From positions 1 to 64,000 of the forward strand of contig QIAN01000222.1 of NCBI GenBank assembly GCA_003225005.1: DNA of 64,000 nucleotides, written 5' to 3'. The DNA is from Acidobacteriota bacterium. Its GTDB lineage: Bacteria > Acidobacteriota > Terriglobia > Terriglobales > Acidobacteriaceae. A program made the position numbers and the translations under genes. The notes below the pieces were generated by a model, which was given only the letters and a program-made list of their open reading frames with translations, searched no databases and was not told the DNA's origin. This document shows positions 51,753 through 63,454 of the stretch, one piece after another. Every line of letters starts with the position of its first letter. Position 1 is the first letter of the stretch.

Positions 51753-53216
51753 TTGCGCAGGTCCGATCTCAAGGATGCCCGCGACGTAACGCGTGTGGGT
51801 AGAGCTGCGCGCCATGGCGCAGACCACGAGACCGCTGGGCCACGCGAACGAGCGTTCCTGGTTGGGCTGTGGTGTCGCTCACGCCGACGCTCTGGCGCGA
51901 AAGCTGCCCTCACGGCGGGCGCGCAGGCGGCTCGCGATAGTGCGCTAACCTCGGCGAGTGTCGCCTCTGGCGCCAAGGCTACGTCTAAAGCACCCGCCAT
52001 TCCGGAATTCGACGCGGAAGAATCGCTGGCCGAGCTGCGAGCTCTGGCGGGAAGTGCGGGCGCGGAAGTTATCGGCGAGATCCTGCAGCGGCGCGACCGG
52101 CCTGATCCAGCCACGCTGATCGGCGCGGGAAAGCTCGAAGAGATCGCTGGCGCAGCGGCTTCCATGGACGCCGACCTTCTGTTGTTCGATCACGATCTGA
52201 GTCCTTCCCAGCAGCGCAATATTGAAAAAATCGCAAAGCGGCGCGTAATCGACCGCACGCAGCTGATCCTTGACATTTTTGCCCGCCACGCGCGCACGCG
52301 AGAAGGCCAGTTACAGGTGGAGCTGGCACAACTGCAGTACATGCTGCCGCGGCTGGCGGGGCGGGGGATTGAGATGTCCCAGCTCGGCGGCGGCATCGGT
52401 ACACGCGGTCCTGGTGAAACGCAGCTGGAAACGGACCGTCGGAAGATTTACCGGCGTATCCGGCACGTGGAGCAGCAACTGGAAAACGTGCGGCGTATCC
52501 GGGCACAACAGCGGCAGCGGCGGGAGTCGGCGCCGGTTGCGACCGTGGCGCTGGTAGGATACACGAACGCTGGGAAGTCGACGCTGTTCAATGCCCTGAC
52601 ACGTGCTGGTGTGCTGGCGTCGTCCAAGATGTTTGCGACGCTTGATCCGACGATTCGGGCTGTGGCGCTGCCTTCAAAGCGGAAAGTTCTGCTGTCGGAC
52701 ACGGTGGGCTTCATCCGCAACCTGCCCCACACGCTGGTGTCGGCTTTTCGAGCGACCTTGGAAGAAGTGCAGCGGGCGTCGTTAATCCTTCAAGTCTCTG
52801 ATGCGAGCAGCCGGCTCTCGGCCGAGCAGGACGCACAAGTGGAGTTGGTTTTGAAAGAATTGGAAGTGGAAAAGAAGCCGCGGCTGTTGGTGATGAACAA
52901 AGTTGATTTGCTGGATGTGGAGGTCGCCCAAGCTTTGCAGGCTGGCGCTCTGCGCGATGATGCAACGACGCTGTATGTTTCGGCCGTGGAAGGTACTGGG
53001 CTTAGCACGCTGCTCGAACGCATCGACGCGAAGATTGATGAAGATCGGGTAAGCCGCGTACACCTGCGCGTTCCGCAGAAGGAAGGGAAGATGCTTGCGA
53101 TGCTGGCGGCGCGGGCGCGAATCTATTCGCGGAAGTACAAAGACGGGGCAGTGGAACTGGAGGCGGAAGCGCCGGAGTCGGTGGTGCGGAAGGTGCGGGA
53201 TTTTGTCATAGGGTAG
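51753..53216 (+). CDS. hflX: Ribosome-associated GTPase HflX
   Basis: 487 residues read from TTG 51753; the first 20-25 residues are not family-like and an internal GTG is possible. The N-terminal HflX domain ([52 protein letters not shown]) leads into a coiled linker and the GTPase domain with [14 protein letters not shown] (about residue 270), [24 protein letters not shown] and VMNKVDLLD. It splits or rescues stalled ribosomes. It lies 8 bp after hfq. Confidence 0.93.
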   Translation: MRRSDLKDARDVTRVGRAARHGADHETAGPRERAFLVGLWCRSRRRSGAKAALTAGAQAARDSALTSASVASGAKATSKAPAIPEFDAEESLAELRALAGSAGAEVIGEILQRRDRPDPATLIGAGKLEEIAGAAASMDADLLLFDHDLSPSQQRNIEKIAKRRVIDRTQLILDIFARHARTREGQLQVELAQLQYMLPRLAGRGIEMSQLGGGIGTRGPGETQLETDRRKIYRRIRHVEQQLENVRRIRAQQRQRRESAPVATVALVGYTNAGKSTLFNALTRAGVLASSKMFATLDPTIRAVALPSKRKVLLSDTVGFIRNLPHTLVSAFRATLEEVQRASLILQVSDASSRLSAEQDAQVELVLKELEVEKKPRLLVMNKVDLLDVEVAQALQAGALRDDATTLYVSAVEGTGLSTLLERIDAKIDEDRVSRVHLRVPQKEGKMLAMLAARARIYSRKYKDGAVELEAEAPESVVRKVRDFVIG

Positions 53217-53277
53217 ACTTGGCGCTTGAATTGGGAAAGTCAACTCGCTGTTTGGGCGGGCCTCAGATCGGGAGCGC

Positions 53278-55005
53278 ATGATGAATGCACGTCGCCGCTT
53301 TCTCAGCTTTTGCGTTGCGGTTGCCATCTTCTTCTCGGGAGTTGCGCTGTTTGGAACTGACACGGTTCTGATTCACGGACACATCTACACCGGCAATCCA
53401 AAAGCTCCTTGGGTACAGGCGCTGGCAATTAGCGGCAGTCGCATTGACGCCGTGGGGACGGACGGGGAGATTTTGAGCCAGCGGTCGGCCAAAACGGAAG
53501 TTATCGATCTGCAAGGGAGAACCGTGGTTCCGGGATTTTCTGATTCTCACACCCATATGTGGTTCGGGGCGCTGGCACTTCACGGGCTCAATCTCTCAAC
53601 TCCCGAGTCGAGCATCACACCGGAAGACGATCCTGAGATTCTAGTCAGCAGGCTCAAGGCTTACGCCGCGAGCCATCCCACCGATAAGGTTCTGTTCGTT
53701 CGGGCGGACTACAGCACCACTCCGCCATCGACGCCGACGCATGAGTTGCTGGACCGTGCCGTTGCCGACCGTCCCGTGGTGGTCCATAACACGGCTGAAC
53801 ATGCGCTCTGGGTGAACGCCAACGCTCTGGCGCTCGCCGGAATTACGGATCAGCCAGTGGCCGATCCGGCGGAGGAAAGAAATATCATCCGCGATGCCAG
53901 CGGACATCCCAGCGGAGTTCTGCTCGAGGCTGCGATGGCGGCCATGGAGCGGGCTCTGGCGAAGCAGTTTTCGCAGGAAGAAAAGCTCGCCCTGCTGCGG
54001 GACGCATCGCAGCATCTCAGCCGCTACGGAGTCACCAGCGTGGTGAACGCGACCGGGAAGCTGGCGGAGATCCAGCTTTATGCTGCGTTGCGGGACCGTG
54101 GCCAGCTCACAGTCCGCACTCGGACTTCCTTCGGAGCGGTGGCCGTGAACCACCACTTGACCCCTGAGTTCCTCGCCGATCTGGAACAGGCGCGCACGCT
54201 TTACCACGACGACTGGGTTTCGGCGAATCTGGTGAAATTCTTCGTCGACGGAGGCACCGGTTTGATCCCGCCGCTAACCTATGAACCTGCGGAATACAAG
54301 AAGCTGGTTCTCGAACTGGACAAGCGCGGCTACCAGATTATGACGCATACCTATCGCCCCGACTCCTCGCGCTTGGTAGTGGACACCTACGAAGAAGTTA
54401 GGAAGATCAACGGGCCGCGAGACCGACGCCTCCGCCTGGAGCACGCGGACTTTGTTCCGGCGCAAGACATTCCACGGATGGCAAAGCTCTCTCTGATCGC
54501 CAGCATGCAGCCTACGTTCTGCTGCGACGAGAATGGCTCGAACTATGATCCGCGCGACCGGACCACAACTGATCGATGGCAAAGTATGGAAAAAAGCGGA
54601 GTGAAGTTGGCCTTCGGCAGCGACTGGCCGTGTACCTGGCCGCCGAACCCGTTGGTCGCGATCCAGGAGGCTGTTACTCGCACGATTTGGCGGCCGGCCA
54701 AGGGTGGGAACGATTTTCCCGGAGGAGTCTTTGACGGGGCAGGCCAGGGAGGAACCGTCCCGACGAAGGACTCGTACGTTCCCGAGGAGCGGCTCACCGT
54801 GGAACAAGCCGTGAATGCGTACACGCAGGGATCGGCCTACGCCAGATTCGCTGACGACCGGACGGGAACGCTGGAAGCGGGAAAGGAAGCTGACCTCGCG
54901 GTGCTTTCGCAAGATATCTTCTCGGCCAAGCCTGAAGAAATTGCGAAGGCCAGAGTGGTGATCACCATGGTCGGCGGAAGAGTAGTATTCACGGAAGGAA
55001 ATTAA
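53278..55005 (+). CDS. Exported YtcJ-like amidohydrolase
   Basis: 575 residues with an N-terminal signal (FCVAVAIFFSGVALFG). It is a metal-dependent amidohydrolase of the YtcJ class: VIDLQGRTVVPGFSDSHTHM (metal HxH about residue 91), VKFFVDGGTGL with the bridging-Lys region, RLEHADFVPAQDI with His ligands, and FGSDWPCTWPPNPLVAIQEA carrying the final Asp. The C-terminal GTLEAGKEADLAVLSQDIFS closes the beta-sandwich. It hydrolyses an amide or similar bond; substrate unknown. The serine hydrolase gene starts 7 bp downstream, so both are cotranscribed. Confidence 0.9.
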   Translation: MMNARRRFLSFCVAVAIFFSGVALFGTDTVLIHGHIYTGNPKAPWVQALAISGSRIDAVGTDGEILSQRSAKTEVIDLQGRTVVPGFSDSHTHMWFGALALHGLNLSTPESSITPEDDPEILVSRLKAYAASHPTDKVLFVRADYSTTPPSTPTHELLDRAVADRPVVVHNTAEHALWVNANALALAGITDQPVADPAEERNIIRDASGHPSGVLLEAAMAAMERALAKQFSQEEKLALLRDASQHLSRYGVTSVVNATGKLAEIQLYAALRDRGQLTVRTRTSFGAVAVNHHLTPEFLADLEQARTLYHDDWVSANLVKFFVDGGTGLIPPLTYEPAEYKKLVLELDKRGYQIMTHTYRPDSSRLVVDTYEEVRKINGPRDRRLRLEHADFVPAQDIPRMAKLSLIASMQPTFCCDENGSNYDPRDRTTTDRWQSMEKSGVKLAFGSDWPCTWPPNPLVAIQEAVTRTIWRPAKGGNDFPGGVFDGAGQGGTVPTKDSYVPEERLTVEQAVNAYTQGSAYARFADDRTGTLEAGKEADLAVLSQDIFSAKPEEIAKARVVITMVGGRVVFTEGN

Positions 55006-55012
55006 TCCCCGA

Positions 55013-56236
55013 ATGAAAAAGGCTGCGTCAGTCCTGGTATTCGTAAGCTGTGTCTTCTTCGTGCAGAACGCGCCGCTGCGAGCGCGAGAGTCCCAGGGTT
55101 CCGGACCGCGCGGCACAACGTGGCCGACCCACGGTTGGGCTAAGAGTGCGCCGACCAGCGTTAGACTTGAGGAGAAAGTCCTCGCCGGGTTAGATGCTGA
55201 TCTGGCGACCGGGAAATATCCGATGGTGGACAGCTTTGCCGTGTTTCGCTGCGGGAACGAGGTCTTCGAGCGGACATATTCTCACGACTATGGGACGATC
55301 TACGCGAAAGAGGCGAAGACGCGTGGTCCGCTGAACGCGCGCCTGACAGGCCCGTACAACTACTTCGATCCCGCCTGGCACCCCTACTATCACGGAACTG
55401 ATCTGCACAGCATGCAGTCTGTGAGCAAGACCGTTTCCTCGATTATTGTCGGCATCGCAGTTACCCGCGGCGATTTCAAAGCTAGCCTGGACACGCCGCT
55501 GCTCAAGTATTTCGACGGGGCAAGGGTGAAGAATGTCGACGAGCGAAAGCGACGCATTACGCTGCGTCACGTTCTGACGATGTCGACCGGTCTCGACTGG
55601 AATGAAGAGGTGGCATACGACGATCCCAGAAACGATGCCGACTTGATGGAGGCTACTGACGATTGGGTGCAGTATGTGATCGATCGGCCCATGGCACACG
55701 AACCGGGGAAGGTTTTTAATTACAGCAGCGGTGTGTCGGAATTACTGGCCTTTATTTTCCAGAAAGAGACCGGGCAGGACATTGAAAAGTATGGAGAGAA
55801 GTATTTATTCACGCCGCTGGGCATGGATCACTACTGGAAGCGCTCACCAATGGCTGTGGTCGATACCGAGGGAGGTCTGTTTCTGCGCACCACAGATCTG
55901 GCGAAGATGGGCTACCTCTATTTGCACGATGGAATGTGGGACGGACAACAGATTGTGTCGAAAGACTGGGTTAAACAGTCGCTGGCTCCTTTCATCGATG
56001 CCGAGGAAGGTTTCAAGTATGGATTCAAGTGGTGGCTGCTGCCGCGCACGGATCGGCAGGGGTACGTCTGGATGGCTCGAGGCTTTGGCGGACAGCGTTT
56101 GATGGTGTTTCCGGAGGAAGATATGATTGTGGTATTTACGGGATGGGAAATCCTCAAGGATCCGGCTGGAGATCGCGAGCTGGTCAACCGGATTCTGCCG
56201 GCGGTGCGTACGCAATCCTGCACAGCCACGCAGTGA
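55013..56236 (+). CDS. Exported beta-lactamase-family serine hydrolase
   Basis: 407 residues with a signal peptide (VLVFVSCVFFVQNAPLRA). The class C beta-lactamase/esterase fold is seen: the catalytic SxxK as SMQSVSKTVSSIIVGIAV (about residues 135-138), YSS/N as FNYSSGVSELLAFI, and the third motif near GFGGQRLMVFPEEDM. Such enzymes are often esterases or D-aminopeptidases rather than resistance enzymes. It follows the amidohydrolase by 7 bp, and the two may process the same peptide-like or amide substrate outside the cell. Confidence 0.87.
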   Translation: MKKAASVLVFVSCVFFVQNAPLRARESQGSGPRGTTWPTHGWAKSAPTSVRLEEKVLAGLDADLATGKYPMVDSFAVFRCGNEVFERTYSHDYGTIYAKEAKTRGPLNARLTGPYNYFDPAWHPYYHGTDLHSMQSVSKTVSSIIVGIAVTRGDFKASLDTPLLKYFDGARVKNVDERKRRITLRHVLTMSTGLDWNEEVAYDDPRNDADLMEATDDWVQYVIDRPMAHEPGKVFNYSSGVSELLAFIFQKETGQDIEKYGEKYLFTPLGMDHYWKRSPMAVVDTEGGLFLRTTDLAKMGYLYLHDGMWDGQQIVSKDWVKQSLAPFIDAEEGFKYGFKWWLLPRTDRQGYVWMARGFGGQRLMVFPEEDMIVVFTGWEILKDPAGDRELVNRILPAVRTQSCTATQ

Positions 56237-56362
56237 AGGTCAGGGAATGAAGGGCTGGAGCGACCGGTTTTGTTCGGGGGAACGCCCAGCAACACTTAAG
56301 ACCCCAAAATTAAATAGGCCGACGACCAAGAAGCGGTGACATTCCTTGGCTGCCGGCCCACT

Positions 56363-56380
56363 CGATCCTGAATTGGATCG
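56363..56380 (+). promoter_or_regulatory. Hairpin in the atp operon leader
   Basis: CGATCC-TGAATT-GGATCG is a perfect 6-bp stem. It ends directly at the ribosome binding site GGAGGTGAT of a 28-codon ORF. In RNA it would stand next to that site and could influence its use. No T-run follows, so it is not a standard terminator. Confidence 0.4.
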
Positions 56381-56394
56381 GAGGTGATTCTTCT

Positions 56395-56481
56395 ATGCTA
56401 ACCTTCTTGACAGAGAAGTCAAGGACTAGTTGCAGTTTTTTGCAGCAATCTTTGACCGCGCCGTGGACAATCTTGCGCTAA
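56395..56481 (+). CDS. 28-residue leader ORF upstream of the atp genes
   Basis: ATG 56395 is preceded by GGAGGTGAT at 56380-56388, a nine-base match to the 16S anti-SD, at an ideal distance. The product is MLTFLTEKSRTSCSFLQQSL followed by TAPWTILR and TAA at 56479. No homologue is recalled. The rest of 56237-56605 has no other gene; possible promoter pieces are TTGACC near 56453 and TTGACA near 56533, each with a poor -10. The short ORF overlaps a CTTGAC/GTCAAG hairpin at 56409-56426. It may be a leader peptide for the operon or a small protein. Confidence 0.4.
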   Translation: MLTFLTEKSRTSCSFLQQSLTAPWTILR

Positions 56482-56605
56482 AATCCGGCCCTGTGAATCG
56501 ATGAAACGGCAAGAAAATCAATGCCGTCGAATTGACATAAAGTCCCTCGGATGTTAGTTTTATAGGTTTTGTAGCCCTCATTTCTCCGGCTTATATCAGC
56601 AACCC

Positions 56606-57061
56606 ATGGACGAGACGCTGCGACAGCTAGGCGAATTACTGCTCGGGTCAGTACCGACCGTGATTCTGCTGACGTTGCTCTTTGCCTTATATAGCGCAAT
56701 CGTGCATAAGCCGCTGCAACAGGTCTTGGCGGAGCGCCGCAGCAAGACCGAAGGGGCGGTGGAAAAAGCGCAGGCCGATATTGCCGCTGCCGGGGCGCGC
56801 ACCACGGAGTATGAGCAACGCCTACGCGAGGCTCGAGCGACGGTGTTCCGCAGCCAGGAGGCGCGGCGGCAGGCAGCTCTGCATGCGCGGGCAACAGCGG
56901 TAGCGGAAGCGCGCAAAAAAGCTCAGGCGCAGGTTCAGGCGGCAAAGCAGGATATCGAATTGGACAAGGAAAAGGCGAAGTCGGGGTTGCAAGCGCAAGT
57001 ATCGACGCTGGCAGCGGAAATCGTGCGCCGCGTGCTGCAACCGGCGGGGGATGCGCGGTGA
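56606..57061 (+). CDS. ATP synthase F0 subunit b (b')
   Basis: 151 residues: one N-terminal membrane helix (LGSVPTVILLTLLFALYSAI) followed by a long charged coiled coil (KPLQQVLAERRSKTEGAVEK onward). This is the peripheral stalk subunit that holds F1 against rotation. The next gene encodes a second b-type subunit, so the stalk is a b/b' heterodimer; which one is called b' is a matter of convention. The stop overlaps the next GTG start (GTGA). Confidence 0.88.
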   Translation: MDETLRQLGELLLGSVPTVILLTLLFALYSAIVHKPLQQVLAERRSKTEGAVEKAQADIAAAGARTTEYEQRLREARATVFRSQEARRQAALHARATAVAEARKKAQAQVQAAKQDIELDKEKAKSGLQAQVSTLAAEIVRRVLQPAGDAR

Positions 57062-57837
57062 ACTTCTTTCAGAGTGTCTTCCGGGGAATCCCACGAGTTT
57101 GCGGGCTGGCCCTGCTCCTGGTGGCCCTCTCCGGAGTTTTCGTTCCACTTCGCGCGCAGGAGCAGCTTCCACAACAAAAGAAGCAGGTTAAGTCAGAGCC
57201 GCAGCGGGAGGGCTTCGGCCGGCAACTGGCGCGAGAATCCCGTGAAGCCGCGGGAGAAGAAGAGAAGAACGAGACCGCGGAATTCAAGCAGTCGGCGGCG
57301 GTACAGTGGATCGCACGCAAGACTGGGCTGAGTCTGCAGCATGCGTACCGGTTATGTGTGCTGCTGAATTTCGCCGTTATGGGCGGGGTACTTTTCTGGG
57401 CATCGCGCAAGTACTTGCCGGGGCTGTTCCGCGAGCGCACATCTGCCATCCAGAAGGCGATGCAGGAAGCACAAAAAGCCAGCGATGAAGCGCGGCGCAG
57501 GTTGGCGGAGATTGAGTTTCGCCTGATGAGACTGGATGGGGAAATTGGCATGATGCGCAACGCCGCAGAGCGGGAGGCGGCAAACGAGGAGGCGCGTATT
57601 CACGCCGCTGCTGAAGAAGATGCGCGAAAGATTGTGGAGTCCGCGGGGCAGGAAATCGCCGCCGCGGCGAAAGCGGCGCGCCGCCAATTGACGGCTTATG
57701 CAGCCGACCTTGCTGTGGGGCTGGCGCAGAAACAGATTCGGGTGGATGCCGCGACCGATCAGGCGCTGGTGCGCGAGTTTGCCGGACAATTGGCGGCGTC
57801 GCCGGATGGACCGCCCGGCCGGAAGGGCAGGCGCTAA
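57058..57837 (+). CDS. atpF: ATP synthase F0 subunit b with signal-peptide-like N-terminus
   Basis: 259 residues from GTG 57058, overlapping the previous stop by 4 bases. The start looks like a signal peptide (CGLALLLVALSGVFVPLRAQ). A polar stretch of about 60 residues follows, then the membrane helix LCVLLNFAVMGGVLFWASRK near residues 97-115 and the stalk coiled coil (YLPGLFRERTSAIQKAMQEA onward). It is about 100 residues longer than E. coli b because of the N-terminal addition, which would place that part outside. The stalk portion ends near the delta gene, 4 bp before its start. Confidence 0.88.
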   Translation: MNFFQSVFRGIPRVCGLALLLVALSGVFVPLRAQEQLPQQKKQVKSEPQREGFGRQLARESREAAGEEEKNETAEFKQSAAVQWIARKTGLSLQHAYRLCVLLNFAVMGGVLFWASRKYLPGLFRERTSAIQKAMQEAQKASDEARRRLAEIEFRLMRLDGEIGMMRNAAEREAANEEARIHAAAEEDARKIVESAGQEIAAAAKAARRQLTAYAADLAVGLAQKQIRVDAATDQALVREFAGQLAASPDGPPGRKGRR

Positions 57838-57841
57838 GATC

Positions 57842-58378
57842 ATGGCTTCAGTAGCCAGCGTTTACGCTCGGGCTTTCGCCGACGTGATTTTGGACGTAAA
57901 ACTGGACGCTGGCCAGGCGCTGACGGAACTTCGTACCGTGCAGGCGTTGCTTGCCCAGAGTGGGGAATTGCGGCGGGTGTGGGAGAATCCGGCGATTCCG
58001 GTGGAGCAAAAACGCGGACTGCTCGACGCGATCGCGGAGCGCGACCGGATCTCGAGCCCGGTGCGGAATCTTGTGGCGGTGTTGATCGACCATCAACGCG
58101 TGAAGTTTTTCGATCCCATCATCCGGCAAGTGCAGAAGGAGCTTGACGCCCGGCTGGGATTCGCGGAAGCAGATGTAACCAGTGCCCGCGAGTTGGGCGA
58201 ATCCGAAAAACGTGCTCTGGAGTCGAGAGTGGGGACGTTAACCGGCAAGAAAGTGCGCGCCCGATACGAGCAGGATACGTCGCTTTTGGGCGGTGTTGTA
58301 GTGCGGGTGGGTAGCACGATTTACGACGGATCGGTGAAGGGGCAATTGGAGAAGATCAGGGAAGCCATTCGCGCTTAG
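57842..58378 (+). CDS. atpH: ATP synthase F1 subunit delta
   Basis: 178 residues from ATG 57842. VYARAFADVILDVKLDAGQA at the N-terminus forms the helical domain that binds alpha, and EKRALESRVGTLTGKKVRAR with DTSLLGGVVVRVGSTIYDGS and VKGQLEKIREAI is the conserved OSCP/delta end. It links the b stalk to the top of F1. It lies 4 bp after atpF. Normal length. Confidence 0.93.
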   Translation: MASVASVYARAFADVILDVKLDAGQALTELRTVQALLAQSGELRRVWENPAIPVEQKRGLLDAIAERDRISSPVRNLVAVLIDHQRVKFFDPIIRQVQKELDARLGFAEADVTSARELGESEKRALESRVGTLTGKKVRARYEQDTSLLGGVVVRVGSTIYDGSVKGQLEKIREAIRA

Positions 58379-60038
<1,660 letters not shown>

Positions 60039-60239
60039 GCTCTTAGCCTTTAGCTCTTGCTTGAACCGGAAGAGGGTCGGGTGCCATACGACACACTGGC
60101 AACGATCTTCGACGAGAGATAGCAAAAGCCAGTGCAGAGACCACCACAAGAAAGATCATCGGTGCTTCGGCTTTGACCGATGGGAGGGTGGGGCGCGAAA
60201 GGCTGAGGGCTAACAGCGAATGGCCAAAAGCTGGTTCCC
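60039..60239. repeat. Repeat-bearing spacer before atpG
   Basis: 201 bases without a gene. The left end is GGCTCTTAGCCTTTAGCTCT and the right end GAAAGGCTGAGGGCTAACAG, which are partly inverse copies (CTTAGCC/GGCTAA). The middle includes GGGTCGGGTGCCATAC, a word shared in part with the spacer before atpA (CGGTCGGGTT). It belongs to the same dispersed family as the stem-loop before moaA. Confidence 0.45.
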
Positions 60240-61319
60240 ATGGCAAACATTCTCGACATTCGGCGTCGCATCCGCAGCGTGGTCAACACGCGGCAGATCA
60301 CCAAAGCCATGAAAATGGTCTCGGCAGCGAAGCTGCGCCGGACGCAGGATCGGGCGCTGGCGGCGCGCCCTTATGCGCAGATGTTGACGAATGTGTTGAA
60401 GTCGCTGGTGTCTCGGGTGGAAATTTACGACCCGAAGACGGGTGAACCCAAGCATCCTCTGCTGGCGCAGCGTGAGGAAAGCAACATTTTGCTGATCGTC
60501 GTCACTGGTGACAAGGGTCTGGCAGGCGCGTTCAACGCCAACATCATTAAAGCCGCGAGCCGCTTTCTGGAGTCGAAGGCGGGCAAGAATATCGACATTG
60601 AAGCCGTGGGTCGCAAAGGACGCGACTTCTTGCGAAGGCGCTATCCGGTCGCACCGGTGCAGACACGTAGCTTGGCCGAAGAAGACGAGATGCTGGAGCC
60701 GGAAGGGCAAGGGGAAGAACGGGCAGGAGCGATCCAGATCGCTGGCGAGCATGTGGGCATTCTAGGGAAAGTGGAGTTTTCTCAGGCGCGCCGCCTGGCT
60801 GAAGCTGTGATTGCGCGTTACGAACGCCAAGAGATCGACTCCGTCTATGTGGCCTTCAACGAATTCAAGTCGGTAATCGCTCAGCGGCTGGTGGTGGAAC
60901 AGATTCTGCCCATTGAGCAGATTGGCGAAGCCGCGGTGCGCCAGGCCGAAGAGCTGTCGGAGGAAGAAAAGAAAAAGGCTAAAGCCGCCGCTGTCAGTGC
61001 TGGGGTGGGCATGCGGAAAGCGGAGATTTTGGCGGACGAGGGTGGGCAATTCGGCACATCGCAGGTGGATTACATCTACGAGCAGCCGCCCGAAGAGTTG
61101 TTCCGGGTGCTACTGCCGAAATATGTGGGCATCCAGATATTCCGCGCGCTGATGGAGTCGGTTGCGGCAGAGCATGCAGCCCGCATGACCGCCATGGACG
61201 CCGCCACCAACAACGCCACGGACATGATTGACTCGCTGACGCTGGCGATGAACCGGGCGCGGCAGGCGAAGATCACGAAAGAGATCATCGAGATCGTCAG
61301 CGGCGCGGCAGCGATGTAA
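60240..61319 (+). CDS. atpG: ATP synthase F1 subunit gamma, with two insertions
   Basis: 359 residues compared with about 287 in E. coli. The N-terminal helix MANILDIRRRIRSVVNTRQI with TKAMKMVSAAKLRRTQ and the C-terminal MDAATNNATDMIDSLTLAMN with RARQAKITKEIIEIVSGA are canonical. The extra length is in two places: residues about 143-175 (SLAEEDEMLEPEGQGEERAG) and about 228-272 (QAEELSEEEKKKAKAAAVSA then GVGMRKAEILADEGGQFG), both acidic or charged. Gamma is the rotor shaft; additions in the Rossmann-like part could affect regulation of rotation. Confidence 0.93.
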   Translation: MANILDIRRRIRSVVNTRQITKAMKMVSAAKLRRTQDRALAARPYAQMLTNVLKSLVSRVEIYDPKTGEPKHPLLAQREESNILLIVVTGDKGLAGAFNANIIKAASRFLESKAGKNIDIEAVGRKGRDFLRRRYPVAPVQTRSLAEEDEMLEPEGQGEERAGAIQIAGEHVGILGKVEFSQARRLAEAVIARYERQEIDSVYVAFNEFKSVIAQRLVVEQILPIEQIGEAAVRQAEELSEEEKKKAKAAAVSAGVGMRKAEILADEGGQFGTSQVDYIYEQPPEELFRVLLPKYVGIQIFRALMESVAAEHAARMTAMDAATNNATDMIDSLTLAMNRARQAKITKEIIEIVSGAAAM

Positions 61320-62915
<1,596 letters not shown>

Positions 62916-63004
62916 CAGCAGCGATCAGTTTCAGCCGTCAATCGTCAGCCTGTTCGTAACCTGGCTGCCGTTGGAGTGAGCTGATAGCAGATCAGATCCG
63001 GTAT

Positions 63005-63409
63005 ATGGCAGAAGTGTTCCAATTCGAGATTGTCACGCCAGAGAAGAGAGTGGTCGACACGGCGGCGACAGAGGCTCAGATTCCCGGCAAAAACGGGTAT
63101 CTGGGCGTCCTCCCGGGACACGCGCCCCTGATCACTGAGCTCGCGGTGGGTGAAATCACGTTTCGATCGGACTCGGGGGAGCAGCGCTTAGCGGTCGCCT
63201 CCGGCTTTGCCGAGGTGCTGCCGGACAAGGTTACCGTTCTCGCGGAAACTGCGGAACGTCCTGAAGAAATCAACGTGGAGCGCGTCCGCAAGGCCAAAGA
63301 ACGCGCCGAGCAATGGTTGGCAGGCGCCCAGACTGAAGCCGACGTGGAACGCGCCTTGGATGCGCTGCATCGCGCGGAAGTACGGCTTCGAGTGGCGGGC
63401 AAGAGTTAA
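63005..63409 (+). CDS. atpC: ATP synthase F1 subunit epsilon
   Basis: 134 residues. The N-terminal beta sandwich (FQFEIVTPEKRVVDTAATEA, IPGKNGYLGVLPGHAPLITE) and the C-terminal two-helix hairpin (ERVRKAKERAEQWLAGAQTE, VERALDALHRAEVRLRVAG) are both present. In bacteria the hairpin can inhibit ATP hydrolysis. This closes the F1 cluster; subunits a and c are not in the window. Confidence 0.94.
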   Translation: MAEVFQFEIVTPEKRVVDTAATEAQIPGKNGYLGVLPGHAPLITELAVGEITFRSDSGEQRLAVASGFAEVLPDKVTVLAETAERPEEINVERVRKAKERAEQWLAGAQTEADVERALDALHRAEVRLRVAGKS

Positions 63410-63454
63410 CATAGCAGACAGTTTCAATCCCGAATTTCCGCAAGGGGAAACCAC

